Under the pieces are notes generated by a model. It had not been told where the DNA came from. It did not search any database and saw nothing but the letters and a program-made list of their open reading frames with translations. A program made the translations under genes and the position numbers. From Mycolicibacterium aurum (GTDB lineage Bacteria > Actinomycetota > Actinomycetes > Mycobacteriales > Mycobacteriaceae), in the NCBI RefSeq assembly GCF_900637195.1, contig NZ_LR134356.1, positions 3,286,001-3,350,000 on the forward strand: 64,000 bases of DNA, read 5' to 3'. This document shows positions 13,388-23,006 of this stretch, one piece after another. Numbering within the stretch: the stretch's first letter is position 1; each line of letters begins with the position of its first letter.

Positions 13388-15163
13388 GTGTTCGATGACA
13401 TCCTGACCGGCGTCGCAGCGGCCCGCACACCGGGCCAGGGCGTCCGCGCCTGTGCACGTCTGGAGAACGCCGCCTGCGCTGCCCGGCTCGGATTCATGGC
13501 CGACATGCTGGAAAAAGCGTATGCGGAGTCGGGATCGGCGGAACGCGAGCAGTGGCGTTTCGACAATTGGTCTGCGGTGTGCGCGCGCATCGGCGCCGCA
13601 CAGGAGGTGACCAGTGGAGCCGCCAGCGCGCTGCTCTCGGACGCGCTGGTGTTACGGGAACGACTGCCGCGAGTGGGGACGGTATTTGCCGAGGGGCTGA
13701 TCTCGTATCGGTTGGTGCGGATGATCTGCTCACGCACCATGCTTGTCACCCACGCCGAGGCGCTGCGGGGACTGGATGCGGAGTTGGCCGAAGCACTGCG
13801 GGACTGGGGCGCCAAGTCTGTAGACAGGGCCCAGCACGATGTCGACGCCGTGGTCCTCAAACACGACCGGTATGCGGTGCGGCGCATTGAATCGTCCTGC
13901 CGCAGTGCATATGTCGATGTGAAGACTAATTCGGCCAACGGTGTTGCGTATATGACGGCGACGATATCGGCCCCGGACGGCGAGGCCGTCGACAAGCGGG
14001 CCGACGCGCTCGCGCGCACCGTGTGTGAGCGCGATCCGCGGACAATGGACCAGCGTCGTGGCGCGGCAATGGGGGCGATGGCCTTCGGATGGGACCGCTT
14101 GCCGTGCCTGTGCGAATCCGAAGCCTGCAGCGCCGCGACCAAGCCTGCCGGCGGCGGGGTCGTCATCCACGTGATCGCTCATCAGGACACCGTCGCCTCG
14201 GCTTCCGCGAACGACGCCCACCCCGCAGACCGCGGCGTCGGCGTCGATGGTGTCACCCACACTGAATGCGACCGCGCGACAACCACCCCTGGAGCGAGCA
14301 GTCCAGCCGATACCGACTGTGCGGCAACGCAACCGCCGAACCGTGATGTGGCCACGCAGCGGCGTGCGCTCGCCGGACAGAATCCCCCGCTGCTGCCCAA
14401 GCCGTGGCATTCCTACAGCCTCGCGGGTCTGCTGGCCGCCTTGGCGCCGGATCAGGGGGAATTCTGCGCGGCACGCCCGGCTCTGATACTCGGCGGCGTG
14501 GTTCTACCGGCAGCGGTGGCCGCCCAGGTGGCTCAACACGCCACGATTCGGACGTTGGTTCATCCTGGCAAGGCACCATCGGAACGGCGGTACCGTCCGT
14601 CGAAGAGACTCGCCGATTTCGTGAGGTGCCGGGATCAGACGTGCCGATTCCCCGGCTGCCACCGCCCGGCAACCAACGCCGACATCGATCACACGATTCC
14701 GTATCCCTACGGCCCCACGGCCGCCGCGAATCTGGCTTGTCTGTGTCGCGAACATCATCTGCTCAAGACATTCTGGGCAGGCTGGTCGAACGTCCAGTAC
14801 CCCGATGGAACCATCGTGTGGACTGACCCCGACGGACACGCCACGACGACGTACCCGGGATGCCGAACAGTCTTTCCCGAGCTGTGTGCACCCACGCTTG
14901 AGGTTCCTGCCGCCGCGGCGGTGCCGCAGAAGCACATCGCAGGCCTGACGATGCCCAGGCGGACCGTCACTCGCGTACGGGCCCGACAACAACGCATCGA
15001 CGACGAGCGCCGACGCAATGCGGAAGGTCCCGAAGTTCCGAGATGGAAGAACACCGATCGGAAGTGGCGAAGCGCCTGTGCGCACGAGCGACCACAGCAC
15101 ACAGCCACCGAAGTCCGACGTTCTGAAAGCAGCGCGGGCGCCGACGAACCACCGCCTTTCTGA
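13388..15163 (+). CDS. DUF222 / HNH endonuclease domain protein (13E12 repeat type)
   Basis: 591 residues from GTG 13388. The N-terminal 270 residues are the DUF222 helical region typical of mycobacterial 13E12-type proteins. A Thr/Ala-rich linker follows (about 275-330). The C-terminal HNH nuclease has CRFPGCHRPATNADIDHTIP and ANLACLCREHHLLKT (about residues 418-460), with the structural Cys set and the DH/N/H catalytic residues. Such proteins occur in many copies in mycobacteria; their role is unknown. It lies just outside the element and is not part of it by the att boundaries. Confidence 0.85.
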   Translation: MFDDILTGVAAARTPGQGVRACARLENAACAARLGFMADMLEKAYAESGSAEREQWRFDNWSAVCARIGAAQEVTSGAASALLSDALVLRERLPRVGTVFAEGLISYRLVRMICSRTMLVTHAEALRGLDAELAEALRDWGAKSVDRAQHDVDAVVLKHDRYAVRRIESSCRSAYVDVKTNSANGVAYMTATISAPDGEAVDKRADALARTVCERDPRTMDQRRGAAMGAMAFGWDRLPCLCESEACSAATKPAGGGVVIHVIAHQDTVASASANDAHPADRGVGVDGVTHTECDRATTTPGASSPADTDCAATQPPNRDVATQRRALAGQNPPLLPKPWHSYSLAGLLAALAPDQGEFCAARPALILGGVVLPAAVAAQVAQHATIRTLVHPGKAPSERRYRPSKRLADFVRCRDQTCRFPGCHRPATNADIDHTIPYPYGPTAAANLACLCREHHLLKTFWAGWSNVQYPDGTIVWTDPDGHATTTYPGCRTVFPELCAPTLEVPAAAAVPQKHIAGLTMPRRTVTRVRARQQRIDDERRRNAEGPEVPRWKNTDRKWRSACAHERPQHTATEVRRSESSAGADEPPPF

Positions 15164-15172
15164 AACGCTGAC

Positions 15173-16714
15173 ATGGTGGTGACAGGTGCATCGAAGTCTC
15201 CGCGGGCGGGTACCTCCGAGGGGGTGACGACGACGCGTGACGACACTCCCCTGTGGCTGTTCGCCGATCAGCTCGGCCCGGCGGTCTACGGAGGCGAGCA
15301 TTCCCACCGCGAGGTCCTGCTGATCGAGGCCACCTCCGCGTTGGCCAAGCGTCGCTACCACCGGCAGAAGCTGCATCTGGTGATGTCGGGTCTGCGTCAC
15401 GCCGACCGCGACCTCGGCGACCGCGCCACCTTGATGAAGGCCGACACGTACACCGACGCCCTGAGGCGGTTCAACCGGCCGGTGCTCGTCCACGAACCCA
15501 CCTCGCACGCCGCCGAGAAGTTCGTCCACCGGCTCCGCGAGGACGGCCTGGTCGCCGATGTCCTGCCCACGCCGACGTTCGCGCTGCCCCGCAAGGACTT
15601 CGCGGAGTGGGCGGGCGAGCGCACCCGGTTCCGGATGGAGGACTTCTACCGCGACCAGCGACGTCGGTTCGGTGTGCTGATGGACGGCTCCGACCCCGTC
15701 GGCAATCGGTGGAACTACGACGAGGACAACCGCGAACCGCCGCCGAAGAAGCAGTCCACGCTCGAGGTGCCTGCTCCGTACAAGCCCCGCGAAGACGACA
15801 TCGACGAGCAGGTACGTCGTGACCTCGACCAGATGAACCTCGACACCGTCGGCCAGGACGGTCCCCGCCTGTTCGCCGTCACCCCGGTCGAGGCCAAGCG
15901 CGCGCTCGCCCGCTTCATCGACCACCGGCTGCCCCTCTTCGGCCGATACGAGGACGCCATCATGGGCGACGACTGGGCGATGTCGCACTCCTTGCTGTCG
16001 GTCCCGCTCAACCTCGGCGTGCTGCATCCGCTCGACGCCGTCGAGGCCGCCGAGCAGGCCTACCGCGACAAGAAGGCGCCGCTGGCCGCCGTCGAGGGCT
16101 TCATCCGGCAGATCCTCGGCTGGCGCGAGTACATGTGGCATCTCTACTGGCATTTCGGCCCCGACTACACCGAGAAGAACGAACTGAAGGCCCGCACGCA
16201 CCTTCCGGACTGGTGGGCCGACCTCGACGCCGACGCCGTCACCGCGCAATGCCTGCACCACGCACTGGCGGGCGTCCGCGACCGCGGCTGGACACACCAC
16301 ATTCAGCGGTTGATGGTCCTCGGAAGCCATGCGCTGCAACGCGGTTACCGTCCCGACGAACTGACCGACTGGTTCGCCACCGCCTTCGTCGACGGCTTCC
16401 GCTGGGTCATGCCCACCAACGTCGTCGGCATGAGCCAGCACGCCGACGGTGGCCTGCTCGCCACCAAGCCCTACACCTCCGGCGGCGCATACATCAACAA
16501 GATGAGCGACCACTGCGGTGACTGCGCATTCGACCCCAAGAAGCGCGTCGGCGACGACGCGTGCCCCTTCACCGCCGGCTACTGGGCGTTCACCCACCGC
16601 CATCGCGACCTGCTGGCCAAGAACATGCGCACCCGCCGCGCCGTGTCGTCGATGGACCGGCTCAACGACCTCGGGGCCGTGCTGGAGCAGGAATCAGCGC
16701 GTGATCGCTTCTGA
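15173..16714 (+). CDS. Iron-sulfur cryptochrome/photolyase (PhrB, FeS-BCP type)
   Basis: 513 residues. The N-terminal alpha/beta domain (about 25-160) would bind the antenna cofactor. The C-terminal helical domain binds FAD (RQILGWREYMWHLYW; TPVEAKRALARFIDHRLPLF). Four cysteines at 360, 448, 451 and 464 have the spacing of the [4Fe-4S] ligands of Agrobacterium PhrB. This group repairs (6-4) photoproducts. The start at 15173 is 9 bp after the upstream stop; a later in-frame GTG near 15224 would give an N-terminus closer to the family. The 3' end overlaps the convergent exporter gene by 21 bp. Confidence 0.85.
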   Translation: MVVTGASKSPRAGTSEGVTTTRDDTPLWLFADQLGPAVYGGEHSHREVLLIEATSALAKRRYHRQKLHLVMSGLRHADRDLGDRATLMKADTYTDALRRFNRPVLVHEPTSHAAEKFVHRLREDGLVADVLPTPTFALPRKDFAEWAGERTRFRMEDFYRDQRRRFGVLMDGSDPVGNRWNYDEDNREPPPKKQSTLEVPAPYKPREDDIDEQVRRDLDQMNLDTVGQDGPRLFAVTPVEAKRALARFIDHRLPLFGRYEDAIMGDDWAMSHSLLSVPLNLGVLHPLDAVEAAEQAYRDKKAPLAAVEGFIRQILGWREYMWHLYWHFGPDYTEKNELKARTHLPDWWADLDADAVTAQCLHHALAGVRDRGWTHHIQRLMVLGSHALQRGYRPDELTDWFATAFVDGFRWVMPTNVVGMSQHADGGLLATKPYTSGGAYINKMSDHCGDCAFDPKKRVGDDACPFTAGYWAFTHRHRDLLAKNMRTRRAVSSMDRLNDLGAVLEQESARDRF

Positions 16715-17623
16715 GCCGGGAACGTCGACCGGCGACGGCTCGGCAGTGTCCGGCGCGAAGCGCGGCGCCCGCGACACCCGCCAGGCGTAGATCACCAGGG
16801 ACACCCAGACCACGACGATCAACGAGTAGATCGCGGTCGACCACGGCCAGTTGATGTCGAAGAAGTGCACCAGCTTCTGGCTGTTGGTGAGCACGATGAC
16901 ACCGCCCACCGCCGTACCCAGCAGCGCCGGGCTGATCCTGCTGACCAGCCACGCGGCGAACGGGGCCGCGATCACCCCACCGACCATCAGGCCCACCACC
17001 ACCGGCCAGTTCTCCAGGAACTCCTGGCGCAGGCCGATCAGGAAACCCAGCGAGGCCGACACCGACACCAGGAATTCCGACGCGCTGACCGAACCGATGA
17101 CGGTCCTTGGCGCCGTCTTGCCCTGCGACAGCAGCGTGCTCGTCGTCACCGGGCCCCAGCCGCCACCGCCGGACGCGTCGATGAAACCGCCGAACAGGCC
17201 AAGGGGGGCAAGAAATTTCGTGCTGTGAGTGGTGCCGCGGCCGCCGAAGGTCAGCGGGGTGCGCAGCGAGAACCGCAGCAGCACGTAGATACCGATGGCG
17301 ACCAGGATCGCGGCCATCAGCGGCGCGGCGTGCTCGGTGGACAGCGACGACAGCACCGTGGCGCCGAGGAACGCGCCGACAGCACCGGGGACCCCGAGTT
17401 TGGCGACCAACGTCCAGTCGATGTTCTTGAACTTCCAGTGCGACAGCCCCGACGCGAACGTGGTGCCCACCTCGGCGAGGTGCACCGCGGCGCTGGCTTG
17501 GGCCGCGCCGACGCTGGACAGCACCAGCAGCGTGGTGGCGGTGACGCCGAACGCCATGCCCAGCGCACCGTCGACGAGCTGGGCACCGATACCGACAAGG
17601 GTGAAGATCAGAAGCGAACGCAT
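16694..17623 (-). CDS. TauE/SafE-family membrane exporter (first of a pair)
   Basis: 309 residues with about eight transmembrane helices in two halves. The TauE/SafE features are VDGALGMAFGVTATTLLVLS near the N-terminus and FGGFIDASGGGGWGPVTT at the start of the second half. The family exports sulfite, sulfoacetate or other small organic anions; the substrate here is unknown. ATG 17623 has GAGAGC upstream. A second TauE gene lies upstream on the same strand, and a short reading frame ending in a Cys-Cys pair lies between them. Confidence 0.8.
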   Translation of the reverse strand: MRSLLIFTLVGIGAQLVDGALGMAFGVTATTLLVLSSVGAAQASAAVHLAEVGTTFASGLSHWKFKNIDWTLVAKLGVPGAVGAFLGATVLSSLSTEHAAPLMAAILVAIGIYVLLRFSLRTPLTFGGRGTTHSTKFLAPLGLFGGFIDASGGGGWGPVTTSTLLSQGKTAPRTVIGSVSASEFLVSVSASLGFLIGLRQEFLENWPVVVGLMVGGVIAAPFAAWLVSRISPALLGTAVGGVIVLTNSQKLVHFFDINWPWSTAIYSLIVVVWVSLVIYAWRVSRAPRFAPDTAEPSPVDVPGSEAITR

Positions 17624-17642
17624 GGCTGCTCTCGGGAGCTGT

Positions 17643-17660
17643 GGTCACCGCGCGGCGACC
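17643..17660 (-). promoter_or_regulatory. Hairpin in the leader of the TauE/SafE gene
   Basis: GGTC (17643-17646) pairs with GACC (17657-17660), and an inner CCG/CGG stem is separated by single mismatches. It stands 20 nt before the exporter's ATG and 22 nt after the stop of the small Cys-Cys frame. It could take part in attenuation; role inferred. Confidence 0.3.
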
Positions 17661-17681
17661 GAAGGGACGGGTGGGTACGCG

Positions 17682-17795
17682 TCAGGGACGCGGACAACAC
17701 CACTCGTCGAACGCCATCGACCGGCGTGAGGGCCAGAAGAACTCGAGCGCGGACACGTCGGACGGCGCCGGCGTGACGAGCACGCGATCAGCCAT
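17682..17795 (-). CDS. Possible 37-residue leader ORF ending in Cys-Cys
   Basis: ATG 17795 to TGA 17682, 37 residues, with the tail MAFDEWCCPRP. It lies in the 213-bp gap between two TauE/SafE genes, 58 bp before the downstream one. Short Cys-rich frames upstream of sulfur genes act as cysteine-responsive attenuators in mycobacteria. Only two adjacent Cys codons are present here, and no strong start signal is visible. The frame may be chance. Confidence 0.3.
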   Translation of the reverse strand: MADRVLVTPAPSDVSALEFFWPSRRSMAFDEWCCPRP

Positions 17796-17836
17796 TCGAC
17801 GATCCCATCTTCTGAGTAACCAAAACTTGGCACAGC

Positions 17837-18628
17837 TTACACGGTCAACAAACGCCACAGCCCGATCAATCCCACCACCACGATCACCGCACGCAGGACG
17901 TTCGGGGAGAGCCGCCGCCCGTAGTGTGCGCCCACGAAACCGCCGATCAGCGACCCGATGGCGATCAGGCCGGCCGCGACCCAGCTGATCCGGTCGAACG
18001 CCACCACGGTGTAGGCCACCGCCGCCACGATGTTGACGAGCAACGAGAGCAGGTTCTTGGCGGCGTTCATGCGCTGCATGTCCTCGGGCAGCAGCGCGCC
18101 CATCGCGGCGATCAGCAGGATGCCTTGCGCCGCCGTGAAGTAGCCGCCGTACACCCCCACCGCGAATGTGGCCGCCACCAGGGCCGTCATCCGCGCCGCC
18201 GACACGTGATCGACCGATTTGCCGGAGGCCTCGGCGCGACGCTTGGCCCACGCCTGAATTCGTGGACCGACGACGACGAGCGCCAGCGCAAGAATCAGCA
18301 GCACCGGAACGATCTGCAGGAACACCTTCTCCGGAAGGTGCAGCAGCAGCCACGCGCCGCAACCTGCCCCGACCAGCGAGGCGGGAATCTGCCACCGCAA
18401 CCTGTTCCACTGCCCGCGAAGCTCGCGCCGGTATCCCCACGTCCCCGACACCCCTCCGGCGACGAGCCCCACCGCGTTCGACATGGTGGCGGTCACCGGC
18501 GGAAGACCCAGCGTCACCAGCGTGGGGAACGTGATCAGCGTGCCGGAACCGACGACGGCATTGATCGCTCCTGCCCCGACACCCGCGAGCGCGATGAGAA
18601 CCATGTCGAGGACGGACATTTGATTCAC
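17837..18628 (-). CDS. TauE/SafE-family membrane exporter (second of the pair)
   Basis: 263 residues, about eight helices. The N-terminus (VLIALAGVGAGAINAVVGSG, then LITFPTLVTLGLPPVTATMS) and the mid-region (VYGGYFTAAQGILLIAAMGA) are typical for the family. It is shorter than and clearly diverged from its neighbour, so the pair is not a recent duplication. It may form an operon with the 16694-17623 gene. Substrate unknown. Confidence 0.8.
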   Translation of the reverse strand: MNQMSVLDMVLIALAGVGAGAINAVVGSGTLITFPTLVTLGLPPVTATMSNAVGLVAGGVSGTWGYRRELRGQWNRLRWQIPASLVGAGCGAWLLLHLPEKVFLQIVPVLLILALALVVVGPRIQAWAKRRAEASGKSVDHVSAARMTALVAATFAVGVYGGYFTAAQGILLIAAMGALLPEDMQRMNAAKNLLSLLVNIVAAVAYTVVAFDRISWVAAGLIAIGSLIGGFVGAHYGRRLSPNVLRAVIVVVGLIGLWRLLTV

Positions 18629-18646
18629 CCTATCGGGCAGCCGAGA

Positions 18647-20074
18647 TCACTTGCGCGCGCGTGCGCCCCGCTTCTCGCGAACCCGGACATTGATCCGGAT
18701 CGGGCTTCCCTCGAAGCCGAAAGTCTCCCGCAGGCGCCGCTCCAGGAAGCGGCGATAGCCGGCTTCGAGGAACCCCGAGGTGAACAGCACGAACGTCGGC
18801 GGGCGGGCCGTCGCCTGGGTGGCGAACAGAATCCGCGGCTGCTTGCCGCCGCGGACCGGGGGCGGTGTCGCGGCGACGATCTCCTTGAAGAAGGTATTCA
18901 GCTGCCCGGTCGTGATTCGCCTGTCCCAGGAGGCCAGCGAGGTCTCCAGTGCGGGCACCAGTTTCTGCACCGCACGGCCGGTCTTGGCCGAGATGTTGAC
19001 TCGCGGCGCCCACTGCAATTGGGCCAACTGCAGATCGATCTCCCGGTCCAGCAGATAGCGGCGGTCCTCGTCGACGAGGTCCCACTTGTTGAACGCCAGC
19101 ACCAGGGCCCGGCCCGCCTCGACCACCATCGCCAGCACCCGCTGGTCTTGTTCGGTGAGCGGTTGTGACGCATCGATGAGCACGATGGCCACCTCAGCCG
19201 AGTCGATCGCGCCGTGCGTGCGGACCGACGCGTAGAACTCGTGGCCGCTGGCCTGTCCGACCTTGCGGCGCAATCCGGCGGTGTCGACGAACCGCCAGAG
19301 CTTGCCCTCCATCTCGATGAGCGAGTCCACCGGGTCGACGGTCGTGCCGGCGACGTCGTGCACCACCGACCGTTCGTCGCCGGAAAGCCGGTTCAGCAGC
19401 GAGGACTTGCCGACGTTCGGCTTGCCCACCAGGGCCACCCGGCGCGGACCGCCGGAGCCACCTGCCACCTCGGACGTGGTCGGCAGGTCCTCGATCACGG
19501 CGTCGAGCAGGTCGGCGACGCCGCGCCCGTGCATCGCGCTGACGGGGTGCGGCTGGCCCAACCCCAGGGACCACAGGGCGGAGGCGTCGGCTTCGCCGCG
19601 CTCGGTGTCGACCTTGTTCGCTGCCAGGAACACCGGTTTTCCGGAGCGCTGCAACAGTTTTGCCGCGGCCTCGTCTGCTGAGGTGGCTCCGACGATGGCG
19701 TCGACGACGAAGATGATCGCGTCGGCGGTGCGCATCGCGACCGCCGCCTGCTCGGCGACGAGCTGCTGCAAACCCTTGGCGTCGGGCTCCCACCCGCCGG
19801 TGTCCTGCACCATGAACCGCTGACCGAGCCAGTTCGCGTCGTAGGACACCCGGTCGCGGGTCACCCCGGGGATGTCCTGCACGACGGCCTCACGGCGGCC
19901 CAGGATGCGGTTGACGAGCGTGGATTTGCCGACGTTGGGCCTGCCGACGACGGCCACCACCGGTGGCGGTGCCGACGCTTCCTCGATGGCCTCGGCGACA
20001 TCCTCGGCCCCGAGCTCCCAGTCTCTTTCGTCGAACCACGTGCCGCCGGTGTCGTCGGTGTCGTCTTCGGTCAT
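18647..20074 (-). CDS. der: Ribosome-assembly GTPase Der (EngA)
   Basis: 475 residues with an acidic N-terminal extension of about 36 residues, then two G domains. G1 has GRPNVGKS (44-51) and DTGGW; G2 has [17 protein letters not shown] and NKWD. A KH-like C-terminal domain ends in a basic tail. Der acts in 50S subunit maturation. The start overlaps the cmk stop by 4 bp (ATGA). Equivalent to Rv1713 by synteny. Confidence 0.95.
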   Translation of the reverse strand: MTEDDTDDTGGTWFDERDWELGAEDVAEAIEEASAPPPVVAVVGRPNVGKSTLVNRILGRREAVVQDIPGVTRDRVSYDANWLGQRFMVQDTGGWEPDAKGLQQLVAEQAAVAMRTADAIIFVVDAIVGATSADEAAAKLLQRSGKPVFLAANKVDTERGEADASALWSLGLGQPHPVSAMHGRGVADLLDAVIEDLPTTSEVAGGSGGPRRVALVGKPNVGKSSLLNRLSGDERSVVHDVAGTTVDPVDSLIEMEGKLWRFVDTAGLRRKVGQASGHEFYASVRTHGAIDSAEVAIVLIDASQPLTEQDQRVLAMVVEAGRALVLAFNKWDLVDEDRRYLLDREIDLQLAQLQWAPRVNISAKTGRAVQKLVPALETSLASWDRRITTGQLNTFFKEIVAATPPPVRGGKQPRILFATQATARPPTFVLFTSGFLEAGYRRFLERRLRETFGFEGSPIRINVRVREKRGARARK

Positions 20075-20757
20075 CGGCTTACGCCCGCTTTCTGCTCGAC
20101 GAGCCCGGTCAGATGCGTGACGACCTCGGTTTGGTTCATATCGCTGGTATCCACGACGACGGCATCGTCGGCGGCGCGCAGCGGCGACACCGCGCGCGTG
20201 GAATCCAGATGGTCACGGCGCTTGACGTCGGCCAGCACCGCCTCGTAGTCGTCGGGCAACCCGCGCGCGACATTTTGATCGTTGCGCCGCCGGGCCCGTT
20301 CCTCGGCTGAGGCGGTCAGGAAGATCTTCACGTCGGCATCAGGGAGCACGACGCTGCCGATGTCACGTCCCTCAACGACGACATGACCTGGGGCAGAGGC
20401 GAGTTCGCGCTGCATGGCCACCAGTCGCGCCCGCACCTCGGGCACCGCCGACACGGCCGACACCGCCTTGGTGACGGCATCGCCGCGGATCTCGGCCGAG
20501 ACGTCCTCCCCGGCGAGGAAAGACCGGTCCTCGGTCGGGTCGCTACCGACGGTCAGGTCCACGTCGTCCGCCGCGGCGGCGATGGCCGCGGTGTCCTCCA
20601 GCGCGATGCCGGACCGAAGCACGCTGAGCGTCACGATGCGATACATCGCGCCGGTATCCAGGTATCTCGCATTCAGCGATGACGCCAACCCTCGTGCCAC
20701 CGAGGACTTTCCGGTACCGGCCGGGCCGTCGATCGCGATCACCAGGGAATGGCTCAC
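20071..20757 (-). CDS. cmk: Cytidylate kinase
   Basis: 228 residues. The P-loop GPAGTGKSS (11-19), CMP-binding region [10 protein letters not shown] and [17 protein letters not shown] are diagnostic. It phosphorylates CMP/dCMP with ATP. It is coupled to rluB (4-bp overlap) and der. Equivalent to Rv1712. Confidence 0.95.
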   Translation of the reverse strand: MSHSLVIAIDGPAGTGKSSVARGLASSLNARYLDTGAMYRIVTLSVLRSGIALEDTAAIAAAADDVDLTVGSDPTEDRSFLAGEDVSAEIRGDAVTKAVSAVSAVPEVRARLVAMQRELASAPGHVVVEGRDIGSVVLPDADVKIFLTASAEERARRRNDQNVARGLPDDYEAVLADVKRRDHLDSTRAVSPLRAADDAVVVDTSDMNQTEVVTHLTGLVEQKAGVSR

Positions 20758-21500
20758 AAACCCACCGCCTTGTAGAGCTCGCCGATCTCTTTCTGTGTCA
20801 ACACCCGGATGCTGCCCGGCCGCTGGTCGCCGAGCGTGACTCCGCCGATGTCGGTGCGCACCAGTGCCTGCACGGGAAAGCCCACTTCGGCCAGCAGTCG
20901 TCGCACGATCCGCTTGCGGCCCTCGTGCAGGGTCACCCGCACCAGCGTCTTGCCCGGCACCGTGTCGACCACCGCAAAGTCGTCGAGGTGAATCGGCCCG
21001 TCGTCCAGTTCGATTCCGTCCTTGAGCTTGCGACCCAGCCCGCGCGGCACCGAACCGAGGACGGTGGCGATGTAGCTCTTGGGCACCTCGTACGACGGAT
21101 GCATCAACCGGTGCGCCAGCTCGCCGTCATTGGTGAGCAGCAGCAGTCCCTCGGTGTCGGCATCCAGGCGCCCGACATGAAAGAGCTTCTTGTTGCCACG
21201 CACCCGATGCTCGATGAGGTCGCCGACGCACGGTCGACCGCGGTCGTCGGACATCGTCGAGTGCATGCCGATGGGCTTGTTGATCGCCAGGTGCACCAGG
21301 GTGTCGTCGATCGAGATCCTGACTCCGTCGACCCGAATCACCGACACTGACGGGTCCACCCGCGTACCCAGCTCGGTGACGATCCGATCGTCGACTTCGA
21401 CACGGCCGTCCAAGATCATCTTCTCCGCGACCCTGCGGGACGCGATTCCTGCCTGGGACAACAGCTTTTGCAGGCGTACGCCCTCTTGATCGGTCATCAT
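20754..21500 (-). CDS. rluB: rRNA pseudouridine synthase, RluB type
   Basis: 248 residues. An N-terminal S4 domain ([20 protein letters not shown]) is followed by the catalytic domain with [19 protein letters not shown], whose Asp is the catalytic residue. It modifies 23S rRNA near the peptidyl-transferase centre in known relatives. It overlaps scpB by 1 bp and cmk by 4 bp. Equivalent to Rv1711. Confidence 0.9.
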   Translation of the reverse strand: MMTDQEGVRLQKLLSQAGIASRRVAEKMILDGRVEVDDRIVTELGTRVDPSVSVIRVDGVRISIDDTLVHLAINKPIGMHSTMSDDRGRPCVGDLIEHRVRGNKKLFHVGRLDADTEGLLLLTNDGELAHRLMHPSYEVPKSYIATVLGSVPRGLGRKLKDGIELDDGPIHLDDFAVVDTVPGKTLVRVTLHEGRKRIVRRLLAEVGFPVQALVRTDIGGVTLGDQRPGSIRVLTQKEIGELYKAVGL

Positions 21501-22186
21501 CAGTCCTGATCCACGTCGATGGCCGCAGGCGCCTCGGGAGCGCGCGTGCCGTTGAGTTTCATGAAACGCGGCTCTTCACTGAGCGTTTCGCTGAGATCGT
21601 CGATCACGTCGACGTCGGGAAGCAGCGGTGCGATATCGGGAAGATCCGTCAGCGAGGACAATCCGAGCCGCTCCAGGAACAGCTCGGTGGTCGCGAACGT
21701 CACCGCCCCGGAGTCCATATCGGTGCCTGCCTCGGTGATGAGTCCGCGGGCCAGCAGGGTCCGCATCACCGCGTCGACGTTGACCCCCCGCACGGCGCTC
21801 ACGCGCGCCCGGGTGACCGGCTGCCGGTACGCGACGACGGCGAGGGTCTCCAGAGCTGCTCGCGTCAGCTTCGACCGTGCGCCGTCGAGGAGCAGCTTCT
21901 CCACATACGGCGCGTACTTCGGGCGGGTGTACATCCGCCAGCCGCCTGCGGCCTCCCGCAGGTCGATACCGCTGTCGCGGGCGGCCCATCCGTCGGCGAG
22001 GACGCGCAGACGGTCCGACACCCGTTCCGGCATTTGATTGGTGGCACTGGCCAGCGCGTCGACGCTCACCGGGGAGTCGACCACCAGGAGCAGCGCCTCG
22101 AGCACGGAATCCAGCTCGGTGTCGTCGAGCTCGAGCTCGGGGAGCTCGTCTGCAGCACCCTCGTCGCGCACGGTGTTTTCAGTCAT
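21500..22186 (-). CDS. scpB: Segregation and condensation protein B
   Basis: 228 residues from ATG 22186 (MTENTVRDEG; GGAAT upstream). The frame continues to 22267, but that part overlaps scpA and is not used. Two winged helices (about 30-105 and 115-185; TLAVVAYRQPVTRARVSAVR, then GVNVDAVMRTLLARGLITEA) match ScpB, the kleisin-binding partner in the SMC-ScpAB condensin. Acidic N- and C-terminal tails flank the core. Equivalent to Rv1710. Confidence 0.92.
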   Translation of the reverse strand: MTENTVRDEGAADELPELELDDTELDSVLEALLLVVDSPVSVDALASATNQMPERVSDRLRVLADGWAARDSGIDLREAAGGWRMYTRPKYAPYVEKLLLDGARSKLTRAALETLAVVAYRQPVTRARVSAVRGVNVDAVMRTLLARGLITEAGTDMDSGAVTFATTELFLERLGLSSLTDLPDIAPLLPDVDVIDDLSETLSEEPRFMKLNGTRAPEAPAAIDVDQD

Positions 22187-22193
22187 AGTCTTT

Positions 22194-23006
22194 CTATTCC
22201 GCGTCCGCGGTAGCCAACTGTTGGCTGTCAGGCCGCTCTCCGGTCCACGAAATTTGGAGCACTCCAAGCGGTTCTGGCTGCTCGAATGCTACCGCCCGGG
22301 CCCGGTACAACTCGAGCAGCGCCAGGAACCGTCCGACGATCTCCATCGGCATCTCGCAATCGGCGACCAGGTCGGAGAACGACGCCCAGTGGCCGATCCC
22401 CCGCTGCTCGAGCTGCGACATCAGATTGGCCGCCTGCTCGGGCACCGACACCGGCACCTGGTGCAGGTGATCGGTGCCCACCGTCGGCACCGGCCGCGGG
22501 GTGAACGCCGTCGCGGCGATCTCCGCGAACCGGCCCGCATCGACACCCAGCATCACCTCGGGCAGCAGCTCGGCGTAGCGGTCCTCCAGCGACACCGCCC
22601 GCGGGTAGCTGCGCATCGCAGCCGCCTCCAGCTCGGCGAACATAACCGCGACGTGCTTGAACGCGCGGTACTGCAGCAGCCGGGCGAACAGCAGGTCGCG
22701 GACCTCCAGCAGAGCCAGGTCCTCCTCGTCGTGGACCTCGCCGGCCGGGAGCAGGCGCGCCGCCTTCAGGTCGAGCAACGTGGCCGCGACCACCAGGAAC
22801 GACGTTGTCTCGTCGAGCCCGAGCTGCGGTCCGATCGCCTTGGTGTACGCGATGAACTCGTCGGTGACCGTGTGCAGTGCCACTTCCGTGACGTCAAGAC
22901 GGTGACCGAAGATCAGCTGCAGCAGCAGATCGAACGGGCCTTCGAAATTGCTCAGCCGAACCTGGAAACCAACCGGTGCCGACTCCTGCGCAGGCGTCTC
23001 GCTCAC
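22194..23006 (-). CDS. scpA: Segregation and condensation protein A (kleisin)
   Basis: 270 residues. The N-terminal GFQVRLSNFEGPFDLLLQLI is the ScpA signature. A helical middle and a C-terminal winged helix (AVAFEQPEPLGVLQISWTGE) follow. It bridges the SMC heads and ScpB. The start overlaps the parA stop by 4 bp. Equivalent to Rv1709. Confidence 0.92.
   Translation of the reverse strand: MSETPAQESAPVGFQVRLSNFEGPFDLLLQLIFGHRLDVTEVALHTVTDEFIAYTKAIGPQLGLDETTSFLVVAATLLDLKAARLLPAGEVHDEEDLALLEVRDLLFARLLQYRAFKHVAVMFAELEAAAMRSYPRAVSLEDRYAELLPEVMLGVDAGRFAEIAATAFTPRPVPTVGTDHLHQVPVSVPEQAANLMSQLEQRGIGHWASFSDLVADCEMPMEIVGRFLALLELYRARAVAFEQPEPLGVLQISWTGERPDSQQLATADAE

Noticed and set aside
13388..15163. 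DUF222-HNH gene as part of the mobile element
   Set aside because: It lies beyond the attR core and the intact tRNA-Pro, so it is outside the element's boundaries.
14504..16603. 699-codon minus-strand frame opposite the photolyase and the DUF222-HNH gene
   Set aside because: It runs antisense to two well-supported genes and has no recognisable domain.
17682..18440. 252-codon frame overlapping the second TauE gene
   Set aside because: Most of it is an out-of-frame shadow of the exporter; only the last 37 codons lie in the gap and were considered separately.
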